Below, piece by piece: positions 1-10,513 of a stretch of 49,782 nt of DNA. The notes beneath the pieces are model-generated. The model did not search any database. It was not told the DNA's origin and was given only the letters and a program-made list of their open reading frames with translations. This DNA comes from an uncultured Alphaproteobacteria bacterium (GTDB lineage: Bacteria > Pseudomonadota > Alphaproteobacteria > Geminicoccales > Geminicoccaceae). The stretch is taken from assembly GCA_902826935.1 (NCBI GenBank), contig CADEGR010000003.1:7663-57444 (forward strand). Direction: 5' to 3'. Every line of letters begins with the position of its first letter. Position 1 is the stretch's first letter. The translations under genes and the position numbers were made by a program.

Positions 1-5
1 CGACG

Positions 6-1277
6 ATGATCCCAGTCAATCGGACCGGGCTCAGCGACGGTGGAGGCATGGCATTGAACCTGATCGAGGGGCATCTGGCGGTCGAGCGGCCCGACGGCGT
101 GGTGGCATGGGATGTCGATCCGTTCGATCCGGCCATCCTGAGCGATCCGATCGAGTACTACGCCCAGCTGCGCGCCAAGGGGCCGTTCGTCTATCTGTCG
201 CGCTACGGCATGCTGGCTTGCGGGCGCCACCAGGAGACCCAGGAGGTGTTTGCCGACTGGCAGCGCTTCGTCTCCTCGCGGGGCGTCGGCCTCCAGGACT
301 TTCAGTTGGCAAAGCCATGGCGGCCGCCCAGCCTCTTGCTCGAAGCCGACCCGCCGCACCATGCCAGGCCGCGCCAGGTCGCCGGCCGGGCATTGTCCCC
401 CAAAGCCGTCGGCGCCTTGAAGGAATCGTTTGAGCTGGCGGCAAGCCGCCTGATCGACGAGCTCCTGGCGGCGGGGACCTTCGACGCCATCGAGGATCTG
501 GCGGAGGCTTATCCGGTTCGGGTCTTCCCGGCAGCGGTCGGCCTGCAGCAATGCGACCGGCAAAAGCTGATCGACTATGGCGCCATGGTGTTCGACGGGC
601 TTGGCCCGGACAACGAGATTCGCCGCCGCGCCATGGCCAAGGCGCCCGAGGTCGTGCCCTGGATCGCCGAGCAATGCCGGCGCGAGCATCTGGCGCCGGG
701 CGGTTTCGGCGCCACGCTCTATGCCGCCGCCGATCAGGGCGAGGTCAGCGAGGATGAGGCGGGCCTCCTGGTGCGCTCGCTGCTCTCGGCGGGCATCGAT
801 ACCACCATTGCCGGGCTCGGCAATGCGGTCTGGTGCCTGGCGACCAATCCGGACCAGTATGCACGCCTGAAGGCCGACCCCAGCCTCGCCCGGCAGGCTT
901 TCGAGGAGGTGCTCCGCTACACCTCGCCGGTGCACTCCTTCTGCCGGACCGCCGCTGTCGACACGACGGTCAGCGGCATCCGGATCGAAGCCGGAACCAA
1001 GATCCTGTGCGTGCTCGGCGCCGCCAATCTGGACGAGGCGAGGTGGCCCGAAGCCGCCCGCTTCGACATCGGCCGCAAGCCGGTCGGCCATCTGGCGCTG
1101 GGCGTCGGCATCCATGGCTGCGTCGGGCAGAGCGTGGCCCGGGCCGAGGCGGCCGCGGTCCTGACGGCCATTGCCGCGAACGTCGATGGGATTGAGCTGG
1201 CGGGTGACCCCGTCTGGCGGCCCAGCAACACGGTCCACGCCTTGGACCGCCTGCCCGTCACCTTCAAGGGAAGCTAG
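6..1277 (+). CDS. cytochrome P450
   Basis: Heme-thiolate monooxygenase of the soluble bacterial class; substrate not deducible. Counting from the first ATG (423 residues), the I-helix oxygen-activation motif AGIDTT lies at residues 262-267, the K-helix ExxR at 301-304 (EVLR), and the heme loop LALGVGIHGCVG places the axial cysteine at residue 372. The usual Phe at the start of the heme loop is replaced by Leu. Length is normal for the family. The start is uncertain: an in-frame ATG at 48 is also possible, but its GGAGG is only one base away, and the window begins 5 bases upstream. No ferredoxin or ferredoxin reductase gene is adjacent, so electrons must come from partners encoded elsewhere. 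The next gene is a tRNA on the other strand. Confidence 0.93.
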   Translation: MIPVNRTGLSDGGGMALNLIEGHLAVERPDGVVAWDVDPFDPAILSDPIEYYAQLRAKGPFVYLSRYGMLACGRHQETQEVFADWQRFVSSRGVGLQDFQLAKPWRPPSLLLEADPPHHARPRQVAGRALSPKAVGALKESFELAASRLIDELLAAGTFDAIEDLAEAYPVRVFPAAVGLQQCDRQKLIDYGAMVFDGLGPDNEIRRRAMAKAPEVVPWIAEQCRREHLAPGGFGATLYAAADQGEVSEDEAGLLVRSLLSAGIDTTIAGLGNAVWCLATNPDQYARLKADPSLARQAFEEVLRYTSPVHSFCRTAAVDTTVSGIRIEAGTKILCVLGAANLDEARWPEAARFDIGRKPVGHLALGVGIHGCVGQSVARAEAAAVLTAIAANVDGIELAGDPVWRPSNTVHALDRLPVTFKGS

Positions 1278-1301
1278 GCGTGCAGCCAGAGGTTCAGTGC
1301 C

Positions 1302-1378
1302 TGGTCGGAGTGAGAGGATTCGAACCTCCGACCCCCGCCTCCCGAAGACGGTGCTCTACCAGGCTGAGCTACACTCCG
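1302..1378 (-). tRNA. tRNA-Pro (anticodon CGG)
   Basis: On the minus strand the sequence folds into a full cloverleaf of 77 bases. The acceptor arm CGGAGTG pairs with CACTCCG, followed by discriminator A and an encoded CCA at 1304-1302. The D-arm has AGCTCAGCCTGGTAGAGC, the anticodon stem CCGTC/GGCGG encloses the loop TTCGGGA, and the T-arm contains GGTTCGAATCC. Anticodon CGG reads the proline codon CCG, a very common codon in this GC-rich genome. It has its own promoter at 1395-1423. Confidence 0.97.
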
Positions 1379-1394
1379 ATCCGCTGATCGGCCG

Positions 1395-1423
1395 TCTATA
1401 GAACGAACTTGGGCGCAGGGCAA
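1395..1423 (-). promoter_or_regulatory. sigma-70-type promoter of tRNA-Pro
   Basis: On the minus strand TTGCCC (1423-1418) and TATAGA (1400-1395) are separated by exactly 17 bases. The -10 box ends 16 bases before the 5' end of the mature tRNA, giving a short leader. The spacing and the -10 match support a housekeeping promoter. The -35 box overlaps the loop of the hairpin at 1413-1435 that follows ispB. Confidence 0.7.
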
Positions 1424-1435
1424 TCGGTCCTGCGC
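1413..1435 (-). terminator. candidate terminator hairpin after ispB
   Basis: GCGCAGG at 1413-1419 pairs perfectly with CCTGCGC at 1429-1435 around a 9-base loop, starting 20 bases beyond the ispB stop codon. There is no following T-run, as often in GC-rich genomes, so intrinsic termination is only plausible. It overlaps the -35 box of the tRNA promoter. Confidence 0.4.
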
Positions 1436-1454
1436 GGAATTGCGGCGCTCGGGC

Positions 1455-2471
1455 TCAGTAGGCCCGCTCGACGCAGAAATCGACCAGATCGAGCAGGGCG
1501 GCCTTGGCGGGATTGTCGGCAAAGCCCGCCAGCGCCGCGCGCGCCGTGTCGCCGTAGGCGCAAGCGCGCTGGAAGCTTTCGGCCAGGGCGTCGCGCCGCT
1601 CCAGCAGCTCGATCGCGCGGGGCAGATCGGCCTCCGACTGCTCGGACCGCTCCAGCGTGCGCTGCCAGAAGCGCCGCTCCTCGTCATTGCCGCGGGCAAA
1701 GGCCAGGACCACCGGTAGCGTGATCTTGCCGTCCCGGAAATCGTCGCCGACGCTCTTGCCCAGCACCACCTCGCGGGCGCTGTAGTCGAGCACGTCGTCG
1801 ATCAGCTGGAAGGCGATGCCGAGCGCCTCGCCGTAGCAGCGCAAGGCCGCGGCCTCGGCCGCCGGCCGGTCCGCGACCACCGCGCCAAGCTCGGCCGCGG
1901 CCGCGAACAAAGTCGCGGTCTTGGCCTTGATCACCGCCATGTAGGCGCTTTCGGTGGTCTCGGTGTCGTTGGCGGTGAGCAGCTGCGCCACCTCGCCCTC
2001 GGCGATCACCGCGGCGGCATCGGACAGGATCCGCAAGACCTCCAGGCTCTGGTCCTCGACCATCAGCTGGAACGCGCGCGCGAAGAGAAAATCGCCGACC
2101 AGCACGCTCGACTTGTTGCCCCAGATCGCATTGGCCGTGGCCGAGCCGCGGCGCAGCGAGCTCTCGTCGACCACGTCGTCGTGCAGGAGGGTCGCGGTGT
2201 GGATGAACTCGACCGCGGCGGCCAGACCCAGCTGGCGGCGGCCGGCATAGCCGCAGAGCCTGGCGGCGGCCAGGGTCAGCATCGGTCGGACCCGCTTGCC
2301 GCCCGAGGCGACCAGATGGCCGGCCAGCTGCGGGATCAGGCTGACCGGACTGTCCAGGCGCGCCAGGATCAGCTGGTTGACCTGATCGAGATCGGCGGCG
2401 ACCAGGGCCTGCAGCGGCGCCAATTTGGACGGTTGGTCGGGTCGCGAACGCTGCGGACGGGCCACGGTCAA
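1455..2471 (-). CDS. ispB: octaprenyl/decaprenyl diphosphate synthase (polyprenyl synthetase)
   Basis: Trans-prenyltransferase that builds the long isoprenoid side chain of ubiquinone from farnesyl diphosphate and isopentenyl diphosphate. The GGKRVRP substrate-binding motif is at about residue 58, the first aspartate-rich motif LHDDVVDES at about 97, and the second motif LIDDVLDYS is near residue 224; both Asp clusters bind Mg-diphosphate. I chose the TTG start at 2471, which gives 338 residues (typical length) and has GGGAG six bases upstream. An ATG at 2510 and the ORF opening at 2564 add a poorly conserved tail without a ribosome site. The gene is divergent from the DUF2007 gene, an arrangement common in alphaproteobacteria. 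Chain length (C40 or C50) cannot be read from sequence alone. Confidence 0.93.
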   Translation of the reverse strand: MTVARPQRSRPDQPSKLAPLQALVAADLDQVNQLILARLDSPVSLIPQLAGHLVASGGKRVRPMLTLAAARLCGYAGRRQLGLAAAVEFIHTATLLHDDVVDESSLRRGSATANAIWGNKSSVLVGDFLFARAFQLMVEDQSLEVLRILSDAAAVIAEGEVAQLLTANDTETTESAYMAVIKAKTATLFAAAAELGAVVADRPAAEAAALRCYGEALGIAFQLIDDVLDYSAREVVLGKSVGDDFRDGKITLPVVLAFARGNDEERRFWQRTLERSEQSEADLPRAIELLERRDALAESFQRACAYGDTARAALAGFADNPAKAALLDLVDFCVERAY

Positions 2472-2542
2472 GCCGATCTCCCTGTTGAACGGCGGTGCTG
2501 CCTCGGGCATGGTGCCCGGGCTGGGCACAGCCCTAGCAAAGC

Positions 2543-2570
2543 TTGGCCGCCGCGCCCCGGTCAATATAGG
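2543..2570 (+). promoter_or_regulatory. promoter of the DUF2007 - methyltransferase - S49 run
   Basis: TTGGCC (2543-2548), a 16-base spacer and TATAGG (2565-2570) form a plausible sigma-70 promoter. The expected transcription start is only a few bases before the TTG start codon at 2582, and no Shine-Dalgarno sequence precedes that codon, so the transcript may be nearly leaderless. A minus-strand TTGACC at 2564-2559, a possible -35 box for ispB, overlaps the spacer. Confidence 0.5.
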
Positions 2571-2581
2571 ATACCACAGCC

Positions 2582-2800
2582 TTGCGTGAACTGCTCCGCA
2601 GCAATGATCTGGTGCACCTGTCCTGGGCGCGCGCCACCCTGGCCGCGGCCGGGATCGATTGCATCCTGCTGGACGAGCATGTCAGCGGCGTCGAAGGCAG
2701 CATCGGCGCGTTTCCCCGTCGCCTGATGGTCGACGAGGATGATCTGGAGCAGGCCCAGCAGCTGCTCGAGCACGCCGGAAGCGGATTGAGCGGTGGCTGA
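2582..2800 (+). CDS. DUF2007 small protein (putative signal-transducing protein family)
   Basis: A 72-residue protein with the whole DUF2007 fold: an N-terminal MRELLRSND, a helix-rich LSWARATLAAAGI segment, the conserved EGSIGAFPRRLMV stretch and a C-terminal acidic helix. Biochemical function of the family is not established. The TTG start is chosen because family members begin exactly at the M(K/R)ELLR sequence; an internal GTG at 2612 would cut the domain. Its stop overlaps the start of the following methyltransferase by 8 bases, indicating translational coupling. The protein is probably cytoplasmic. Confidence 0.85.
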   Translation: MRELLRSNDLVHLSWARATLAAAGIDCILLDEHVSGVEGSIGAFPRRLMVDEDDLEQAQQLLEHAGSGLSGG

Positions 2801-3575
2801 GGATCTGACCGATGATCGGCTCTTGAACGGCCGGGTGCGCTTCAAGCAGCCGGCGGCAGGCTATCGGGTTGCGATCGATCCGATCCTGCTCGCGGCCGCC
2901 GTGCCGGCCAAGCCAGGCGAGCGCATCCTGGATGTCGGCGCTGGCACCGGGGCGGCCAGCCTGTGCCTGGCGGCGCGCGTGCCGGAGTGCCGGCTCGTCG
3001 GTCTTGAGCTGCAGCGCGATCTGCACCAGATCGCCTGCCAGAACGTCCAGGACAACGGGCGCAAGCACCAGATCGAGATGATCTGGGGCGACTTCACCCG
3101 GCCGCCGCCCAAGCTGGCCGCCGCAAGCTTCGACCATGTCATGACCAATCCGCCCCATCTCGCCGCCGAGCGCGCCGACCGGCCGATCGACCGGCAGCGG
3201 GCGCTGGCCCATGTCGAGACCGGCCTCGATCTGGCGCGCTGGCTGGCCGGCTGCGTCGTCATGCTGCGCCCGGGCGGCTGCCTGACCCTGATCCACCGCG
3301 CCGACCGGCTGGGCGAGATCCTGGCCGCCTTGGACAAGCGGGTCGGCGGCATCGTCGTGCAGCCGCTCTGGCCGGGCGCCAACGGCCAGCCGGCCAAGCG
3401 CATCCTGCTGCAGGCGCGCAAGGATTCCCGCGCCCCCTTGGTGCTGGCGCAGGGCCTGACCCTGCACGCCGCCGATGGCCGGTTCACCCGGCCGGCCGAG
3501 GCGATCTTGCGCGATGGTGCGCCCTTGCCGCTCGGCCAGCCGGCCGGCGCCGGGTCGGCCGAAGCCCATGGTTAG
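2793..3575 (+). CDS. tRNA1(Val) A37 N6-methyltransferase-like protein (TrmN6/YfiC family)
   Basis: SAM-dependent methyltransferase of 260 residues. The SAM-binding motif I, LDVGAGTGAASL, is near residue 48, and the catalytic motif IV reads NPPH near residue 115. This NPP(Y/H) signature is typical of amino-group methyltransferases acting on adenine or glutamine. The opening LLNGRVRFKQP...GYRVAIDPILLAA matches the YfiC-type family that methylates N6 of A37 in tRNA1(Val). The start is GTG at 2793, inside the preceding gene. Its stop overlaps the next start by 8 bases (ATGGTTAG). The exact RNA target is inferred from family only. Confidence 0.82.
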   Translation: MAEDLTDDRLLNGRVRFKQPAAGYRVAIDPILLAAAVPAKPGERILDVGAGTGAASLCLAARVPECRLVGLELQRDLHQIACQNVQDNGRKHQIEMIWGDFTRPPPKLAAASFDHVMTNPPHLAAERADRPIDRQRALAHVETGLDLARWLAGCVVMLRPGGCLTLIHRADRLGEILAALDKRVGGIVVQPLWPGANGQPAKRILLQARKDSRAPLVLAQGLTLHAADGRFTRPAEAILRDGAPLPLGQPAGAGSAEAHG

Positions 3576-4410
3576 CCCAAGGCTGCGCTTCTGGCAGGCG
3601 CCGGAGCCGGTCGTGCCGGTGATCCGGCTGGCCGGTGTGATCGGCGGCACGCCCTCCTTGCGCGGCCCGGGCCTGAGCCTGGATGCCCTCGCCGGCACGA
3701 TCGAGCGGGCCTGCAAGGTCCGGGGCGCCAAGGCGCTGGCGCTGGCGATCAACTCGCCGGGCGGCTCGGCCGCGCAATCGGCCCTGATCGTCGAGCGGAT
3801 CCGGACGCTCGCCGCCGACAAGGAGCTGCCGGTCATCGCCTTCATCGAGGATGTCGGCGCCTCGGGCGGCTACTGGCTGGCGTTGGCCGGCGACGAGATC
3901 TTCGCCCATGGCACCTCGATCGTCGGCAGCATCGGCGTGATCAGCGCGGGCTTCGGCTTTCACGAGGCGATCGAGCGCCTCGGCATCGAGCGCCGGCTGC
4001 ATACCGCCGGCCGCTACAAGAGCCTGCTCGATCCGTTCCGGCAGGAAAATGGCGAGGATGTCAGCCGCTTGCGGACGGTCATGACCGACCTGCACGAAGC
4101 CTTCAAGGACGCCGTGCGCACGCGTCGGGCCGGCCGGCTGAAGGCGACCGAGCCGGAGCTGTTCGAGGGCCAGATCTGGACCGGCCGCCAGGCGCAGGCG
4201 CTGGGCTTGATCGATGGCCTGGGCACCATCACCAGCGTCCTGCGCGAGCGCTACGGGCCCAAGCTGCGCACGCCCCGGATCGGCGGCGGCCGGCCCTGGT
4301 GGCAGCGCCGGCTGGGGCTGGGCGACAATGCCGCGCTCGCCCGCGACCTGGTCGATGGCGCGCTCGACAGCCTGAACGAGCGGGCGCTGTGGGCGCGCTA
4401 CGGCTTGTGA
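3568..4410 (+). CDS. S49 family serine peptidase (SppA/SohB-like)
   Basis: A single-domain, 280-residue signal-peptide-peptidase family protease. The nucleophile is Ser99 in GASGGYW and the general base is Lys151 in GRYKSLLDPF. Their spacing of 52 residues equals that of the Ser-Lys dyad of the short bacterial SppA enzymes. INSPGGS near residue 61 forms the oxyanion region. There is no N-terminal signal or membrane anchor in this reading frame, unlike classical SppA, so it may act on the cytoplasmic face of the membrane or associate with a partner. The ATG at 3568 overlaps the methyltransferase stop. The next gene encodes a small membrane protein, which could be such a partner (inference). 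Confidence 0.88.
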   Translation: MVSPRLRFWQAPEPVVPVIRLAGVIGGTPSLRGPGLSLDALAGTIERACKVRGAKALALAINSPGGSAAQSALIVERIRTLAADKELPVIAFIEDVGASGGYWLALAGDEIFAHGTSIVGSIGVISAGFGFHEAIERLGIERRLHTAGRYKSLLDPFRQENGEDVSRLRTVMTDLHEAFKDAVRTRRAGRLKATEPELFEGQIWTGRQAQALGLIDGLGTITSVLRERYGPKLRTPRIGGGRPWWQRRLGLGDNAALARDLVDGALDSLNERALWARYGL

Positions 4411-4446
4411 GGCCGTGACGGCTGGTGCGGCCATGACGGCCGGTGA
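4411..4446 (+). repeat. 18-bp imperfect tandem repeat
   Basis: GGCCGTGACGGCTGGTGC (4411-4428) is followed directly by GGCCATGACGGCCGGTGA (4429-4446), identical at 15 of 18 positions. It starts directly after the S49 peptidase stop codon and fills the gap before the next gene. It is probably a small slippage duplication. Confidence 0.7.
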
Positions 4447-4482
4447 GACATGCCCCGACGGGGCGATGCGGAGCGCCTGATC

Positions 4483-4719
4483 ATGGGCCTGTCCTTGGGG
4501 AAGTTCCTCCTGCTGGCGCTGCTGCTGATCGTGGTCTGGCGGGGCTATGCCTATCTCACGGCGCTGGGGCGCAGCACCGAGGGCGGCCGGGTGCCGCCGC
4601 GCCAGCAGCCCGCGGCCAAGCGCCAGGAGCGGCGCACCATCGAGCTGGTCGAATGCCGCCAGTGCGGCGCCTATTTCGACCCGCGCGAGCGCTGCCAGTG
4701 CCAGCGCCGCGGGCAATAG
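4483..4719 (+). CDS. small single-pass membrane protein with C-terminal zinc-ribbon-like cysteines
   Basis: A 78-residue protein from the ATG at 4483, which has GGAG about nine bases upstream; an ATG at 4450 would add eleven residues. A strongly hydrophobic helix (LGKFLLLALLLIVVWRGYAYL) near the N-terminus is followed by a basic linker. The C-terminus has four cysteines in the arrangement C-x2-C-x10-C-x-C, in an ECRQCGAYFDP context typical of small metal-binding PP0621-type proteins. Function unknown. The N-in, C-in topology would put the ribbon in the cytoplasm (inference). It lies between the S49 peptidase and glyQ on the same strand. Confidence 0.7.
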   Translation: MGLSLGKFLLLALLLIVVWRGYAYLTALGRSTEGGRVPPRQQPAAKRQERRTIELVECRQCGAYFDPRERCQCQRRGQ

Positions 4720-4803
4720 GCCGCAAGGTGGTCGCCTTGACCCTCCTTGGCCGCCTGGCTATTGTCCGCAGCCAATTTCGCACCCCTTAGCAAGCGCAAT
4801 CCG

Positions 4804-5721
4804 GTGAGCATCACCCCGCCTGCCAGCTTCCAGGACCTGATCCTCGCCCTGCAGCGCTTTTGGGCCGATCAGGGCTGCGTGATCCTGCAGCCCTACGATC
4901 TCGAGGTGGGCGCCGGCACCTTCCACCCGGCGACCACCTTGCGGGCGCTGGGCCCGGAGCCCTGGCGGGCCGCCTATGTCCAGCCCTCGCGCCGGCCGAC
5001 CGACGGCCGCTACGGCGAGAATCCGAACCGGCTGCAGCATTATTACCAGTTCCAGGTGCTGCTCAAGCCGTCGCCCGACGACCTGCAGCAGCTCTATCTC
5101 GACAGCCTGGCCGCGCTCGGCGTCGATCCGCTGGCCCATGATCTGCGCTTCGTCGAGGATGACTGGGAAAGCCCGACCCTGGGCGCCTGGGGGCTCGGCT
5201 GGGAGGTCTGGTGCGACGGCATGGAGGTCTCGCAGTTCACCTATTTCCAGCAGGTCGGCGGCTTCGATTGCCGGCCAGTCGCGGGCGAGCTGACCTACGG
5301 CCTGGAGCGCCTGGCCATGTATGTCCAGGGCGTCGAGAACGTGTACGACCTGAAGTTCAACCGCGCTGGCTGCAGCTACGGCGACGTGTTCCTCCAGGCC
5401 GAGCGTGAATATTCGGCCTTCAACTTCGAGCGCGCCGATACCGACCGCCTGTTCCGGCATTTCGCCGACGCCGAGGCCGAGTGCCAGAGCCTGCTCGGCG
5501 CCGCTGGCACCGTTCGGCCGCCCTTGCCGTTGCCGGCCTATGACCAGTGCTTGAAAGCGAGCCATCTGTTCAACCTTCTGGATGCGCGCGGCGTGATCAG
5601 CGTGACCGAGCGCGCCGCCTATATCGGCCGGGTGCGCGCCCTGGCGCGCGCCTGCTGCGAGGCCTGGCTGCGCGCCCGCGGGCATCTGGACGCGCCCGCG
5701 GGCGCGTCGGCTGTGGGCTGA
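4804..5721 (+). CDS. glyQ: glycyl-tRNA synthetase alpha subunit
   Basis: Catalytic subunit of the bacterial alpha2-beta2 glycyl-tRNA synthetase, which charges tRNA-Gly with glycine. The class II core motifs are clear: [16 protein letters not shown], then [20 protein letters not shown], then [20 protein letters not shown]. The GTG start at 4804 gives 305 residues, the standard size. The frame is open upstream to 4747, but that extension is not conserved in character. It is followed after 6 bases by glyS, the normal arrangement. Confidence 0.97.
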   Translation: MSITPPASFQDLILALQRFWADQGCVILQPYDLEVGAGTFHPATTLRALGPEPWRAAYVQPSRRPTDGRYGENPNRLQHYYQFQVLLKPSPDDLQQLYLDSLAALGVDPLAHDLRFVEDDWESPTLGAWGLGWEVWCDGMEVSQFTYFQQVGGFDCRPVAGELTYGLERLAMYVQGVENVYDLKFNRAGCSYGDVFLQAEREYSAFNFERADTDRLFRHFADAEAECQSLLGAAGTVRPPLPLPAYDQCLKASHLFNLLDARGVISVTERAAYIGRVRALARACCEAWLRARGHLDAPAGASAVG

Positions 5722-5727
5722 TCCGCC

Positions 5728-7829
5728 ATGGCTGAATTGCTGCTCGAGCTGTTCTCCGAGGAGATCCCGGCGCGCATGCAGGCGCAGGCCATGGTCGATC
5801 TCGCCAGCCTCTTGACCGATGCCTTGAATGACGCGCGCCTCGCCTTCAGCGAGGTCCAGACCTTCGTCACGCCGCGCCGCCTGACCGCGATCGTGCTCGA
5901 TGTCGCCGAGCGGCAGCCGGACATGGTGATCGAGCGCAAGGGCCCGCGGGTTGGCGCCCCCGAGGCAGCGCTGGAAGGCTTCAAGCGCTCGCTCGGTCCG
6001 GTCGCTTTCCAGCTGGAGGAGCGCCCCGACAAGAAGGGTAGCTTCTACGTCGCGACCTACCCGGAAGCCGGCCGGCCGGCGCTCCAGGTCCTGGGCGCCC
6101 CGATCGCGGCGCGCCTGGAGCGTTTTCCCTGGCCGAAGGCGATGCGCTGGGGCGATCACCAGCTGCGCTGGGTGCGTCCGCTGCACCGGATCTTGTGCCT
6201 GCTCGACAGCAGCGTCGTGCCCTTGACCCTGGGCCCGGTGACGGCTGCCAACCAGACCGAGGGCCATCGCTTCCATGCGCCTGGCCCGATCGATGTCGCC
6301 GGCGTCGAGGATTATCTCGCCAATCTCCTGGAAGCTCGGGTCCTTCTGGACCCCGGCGCCCGGCTCCGGCGCATCCAGAAAGGCGCGCATGAGCTGGCCA
6401 GCAGCGTGGGGCTGCAGCTCCGGGACGATCCCGCTTTGCTGCAGGAGGTGGCTGGCCTGGTCGAGTGGCCGGTCGTGCTGCTCGGCCGGATCGATGCCGC
6501 CTTCATGGGCCTGCCCAAGGAGGTCCTGGTGACCTCGATGCGCCAGCATCAGAAATATCTGGCGCTGGAGGACGCGGCCGGTGGCCTCGCCGACCGCTTC
6601 GTCATGGTCGCCAATCTCGTAGCCGCAGATGGCGGCAAGGCGATCGTCGCCGGCAATGAGCGGGTGCTGCGGGCGCGCTTGTGGGACGCCCGGTTCTTCT
6701 GGGATCAGGACCGGCGCCAGCCTCTGGCGGCGCGCCTGCCGGCCCTGGAGCGGGTGGTGTTCCATGCCCGCCTCGGCTCGCTCGGTGCCAAGGTCCGGCG
6801 GCTGGAGCGGCTGGCCGCCTGGCTCGCCCATCGGATCGAGGGGGCCGAGCCGGATGCGGCCCGCCACGCCGCACGCCTGGCAAAGGTCGATCTGACCACC
6901 GGCATGGTCGGCGAGTTCCCCGAGCTGCATGGCATCGTGGGGCGCACCTACGCGCTGGAGGCCGGCGAGCCGGCCGCGATCGCCGAGGCGATCGGCCAGC
7001 ATTATGCGCCGCAAGGCCCGAACGACGTCTGCCCGAAGGCACCGCTCAGCGTCGCCGTGGCGCTCGCCGACAAGCTCGATACCCTGGCCGGCTTCTTCGC
7101 GATCGGCGAGAAGCCGACCGGCTCCAAGGACCCGTTCGCGCTCCGCCGAGCCGCCTTGGGCGTGATCCGGCTGATCCTGGAGAACCGGCTGCGCCTGCCG
7201 CTGCTCGCTGCCTTCGATGCGGCGCTGGAAGGCTACGAGGAGCAGCTGCCGGGCCTCGACCGGCCGGCGGTCGCGGCCGAGCTGCTCGGCTTCTTCGCCG
7301 ACCGCCTCAAGGTCCATCTGCGCGGCGAGGGCGTGCGCCACGATCTGATCAGCGCGGTGTTCGCCGCCGCCGGCGAGGACGACCTGGTGCGTCTCCTGGC
7401 CAAGGTCGAAGCGCTCCAGGCGTTCCTCGCGACCGATGACGGCGCCAATCTTTTGACCGCGCATCGCCGCGCCAGCAATATCGTGCGGATCGAGGAAAAG
7501 AAGGACGGCCGCGCCTTTGCCGGCCTGCCTGAGCGTGACCGGCTGGGCGCCGAGGAAGCGGTCCGGCTGTTGACCGGCCTGGAAGCGGCTGACCGGACGA
7601 TTGGCGACGCCTTGGCGCGCGAATCCTTCACCGAGGCGATGCAAGCCTTGGCCGGCCTGCGCCGGCCGATCGACGGCTTCTTCGATCGGGTGACAGTCAA
7701 CGCCGACGACCGCGAGCTGCGCGAGCACCGGCTGCGCCTCTTGGGCCGGATCCGGACCGCGCTGGACGCGGTCGCCGATTTTGCCTTGATCGAGGACGGG
7801 CAAGGCCAATCCAACGACCGTCGGGTGGC

Positions 7830-7833
<4 letters not shown>
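5728..7833 (+). CDS. glyS: glycyl-tRNA synthetase beta subunit
   Basis: A 701-residue tRNA-binding subunit of the heterotetrameric glycyl-tRNA synthetase. It opens with MAELLLELFSEEIPARM, the hallmark N-terminus of GlyS, and contains the conserved VTPRRL and KAMRWG stretches in the B3/B4-like part. The HD-like segment and the C-terminal anticodon-binding domain (VNADDRELREHRLRLL) complete it. Length is normal. The stop overlaps the start region of ppdK (ATGATGA), so the two genes are probably translationally coupled. Confidence 0.97.
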
Positions 7834-10508
<2,675 letters not shown>

Positions 10509-10513
10509 GACCG

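Noticed and set aside
4759-7809. Open frame of 1016 codons on the minus strand opposite glyQS
   Set aside because: It is the antisense shadow of glyQ and glyS, rich in Gln, Arg and Ala with no recognisable domain; the plus-strand genes are certain.
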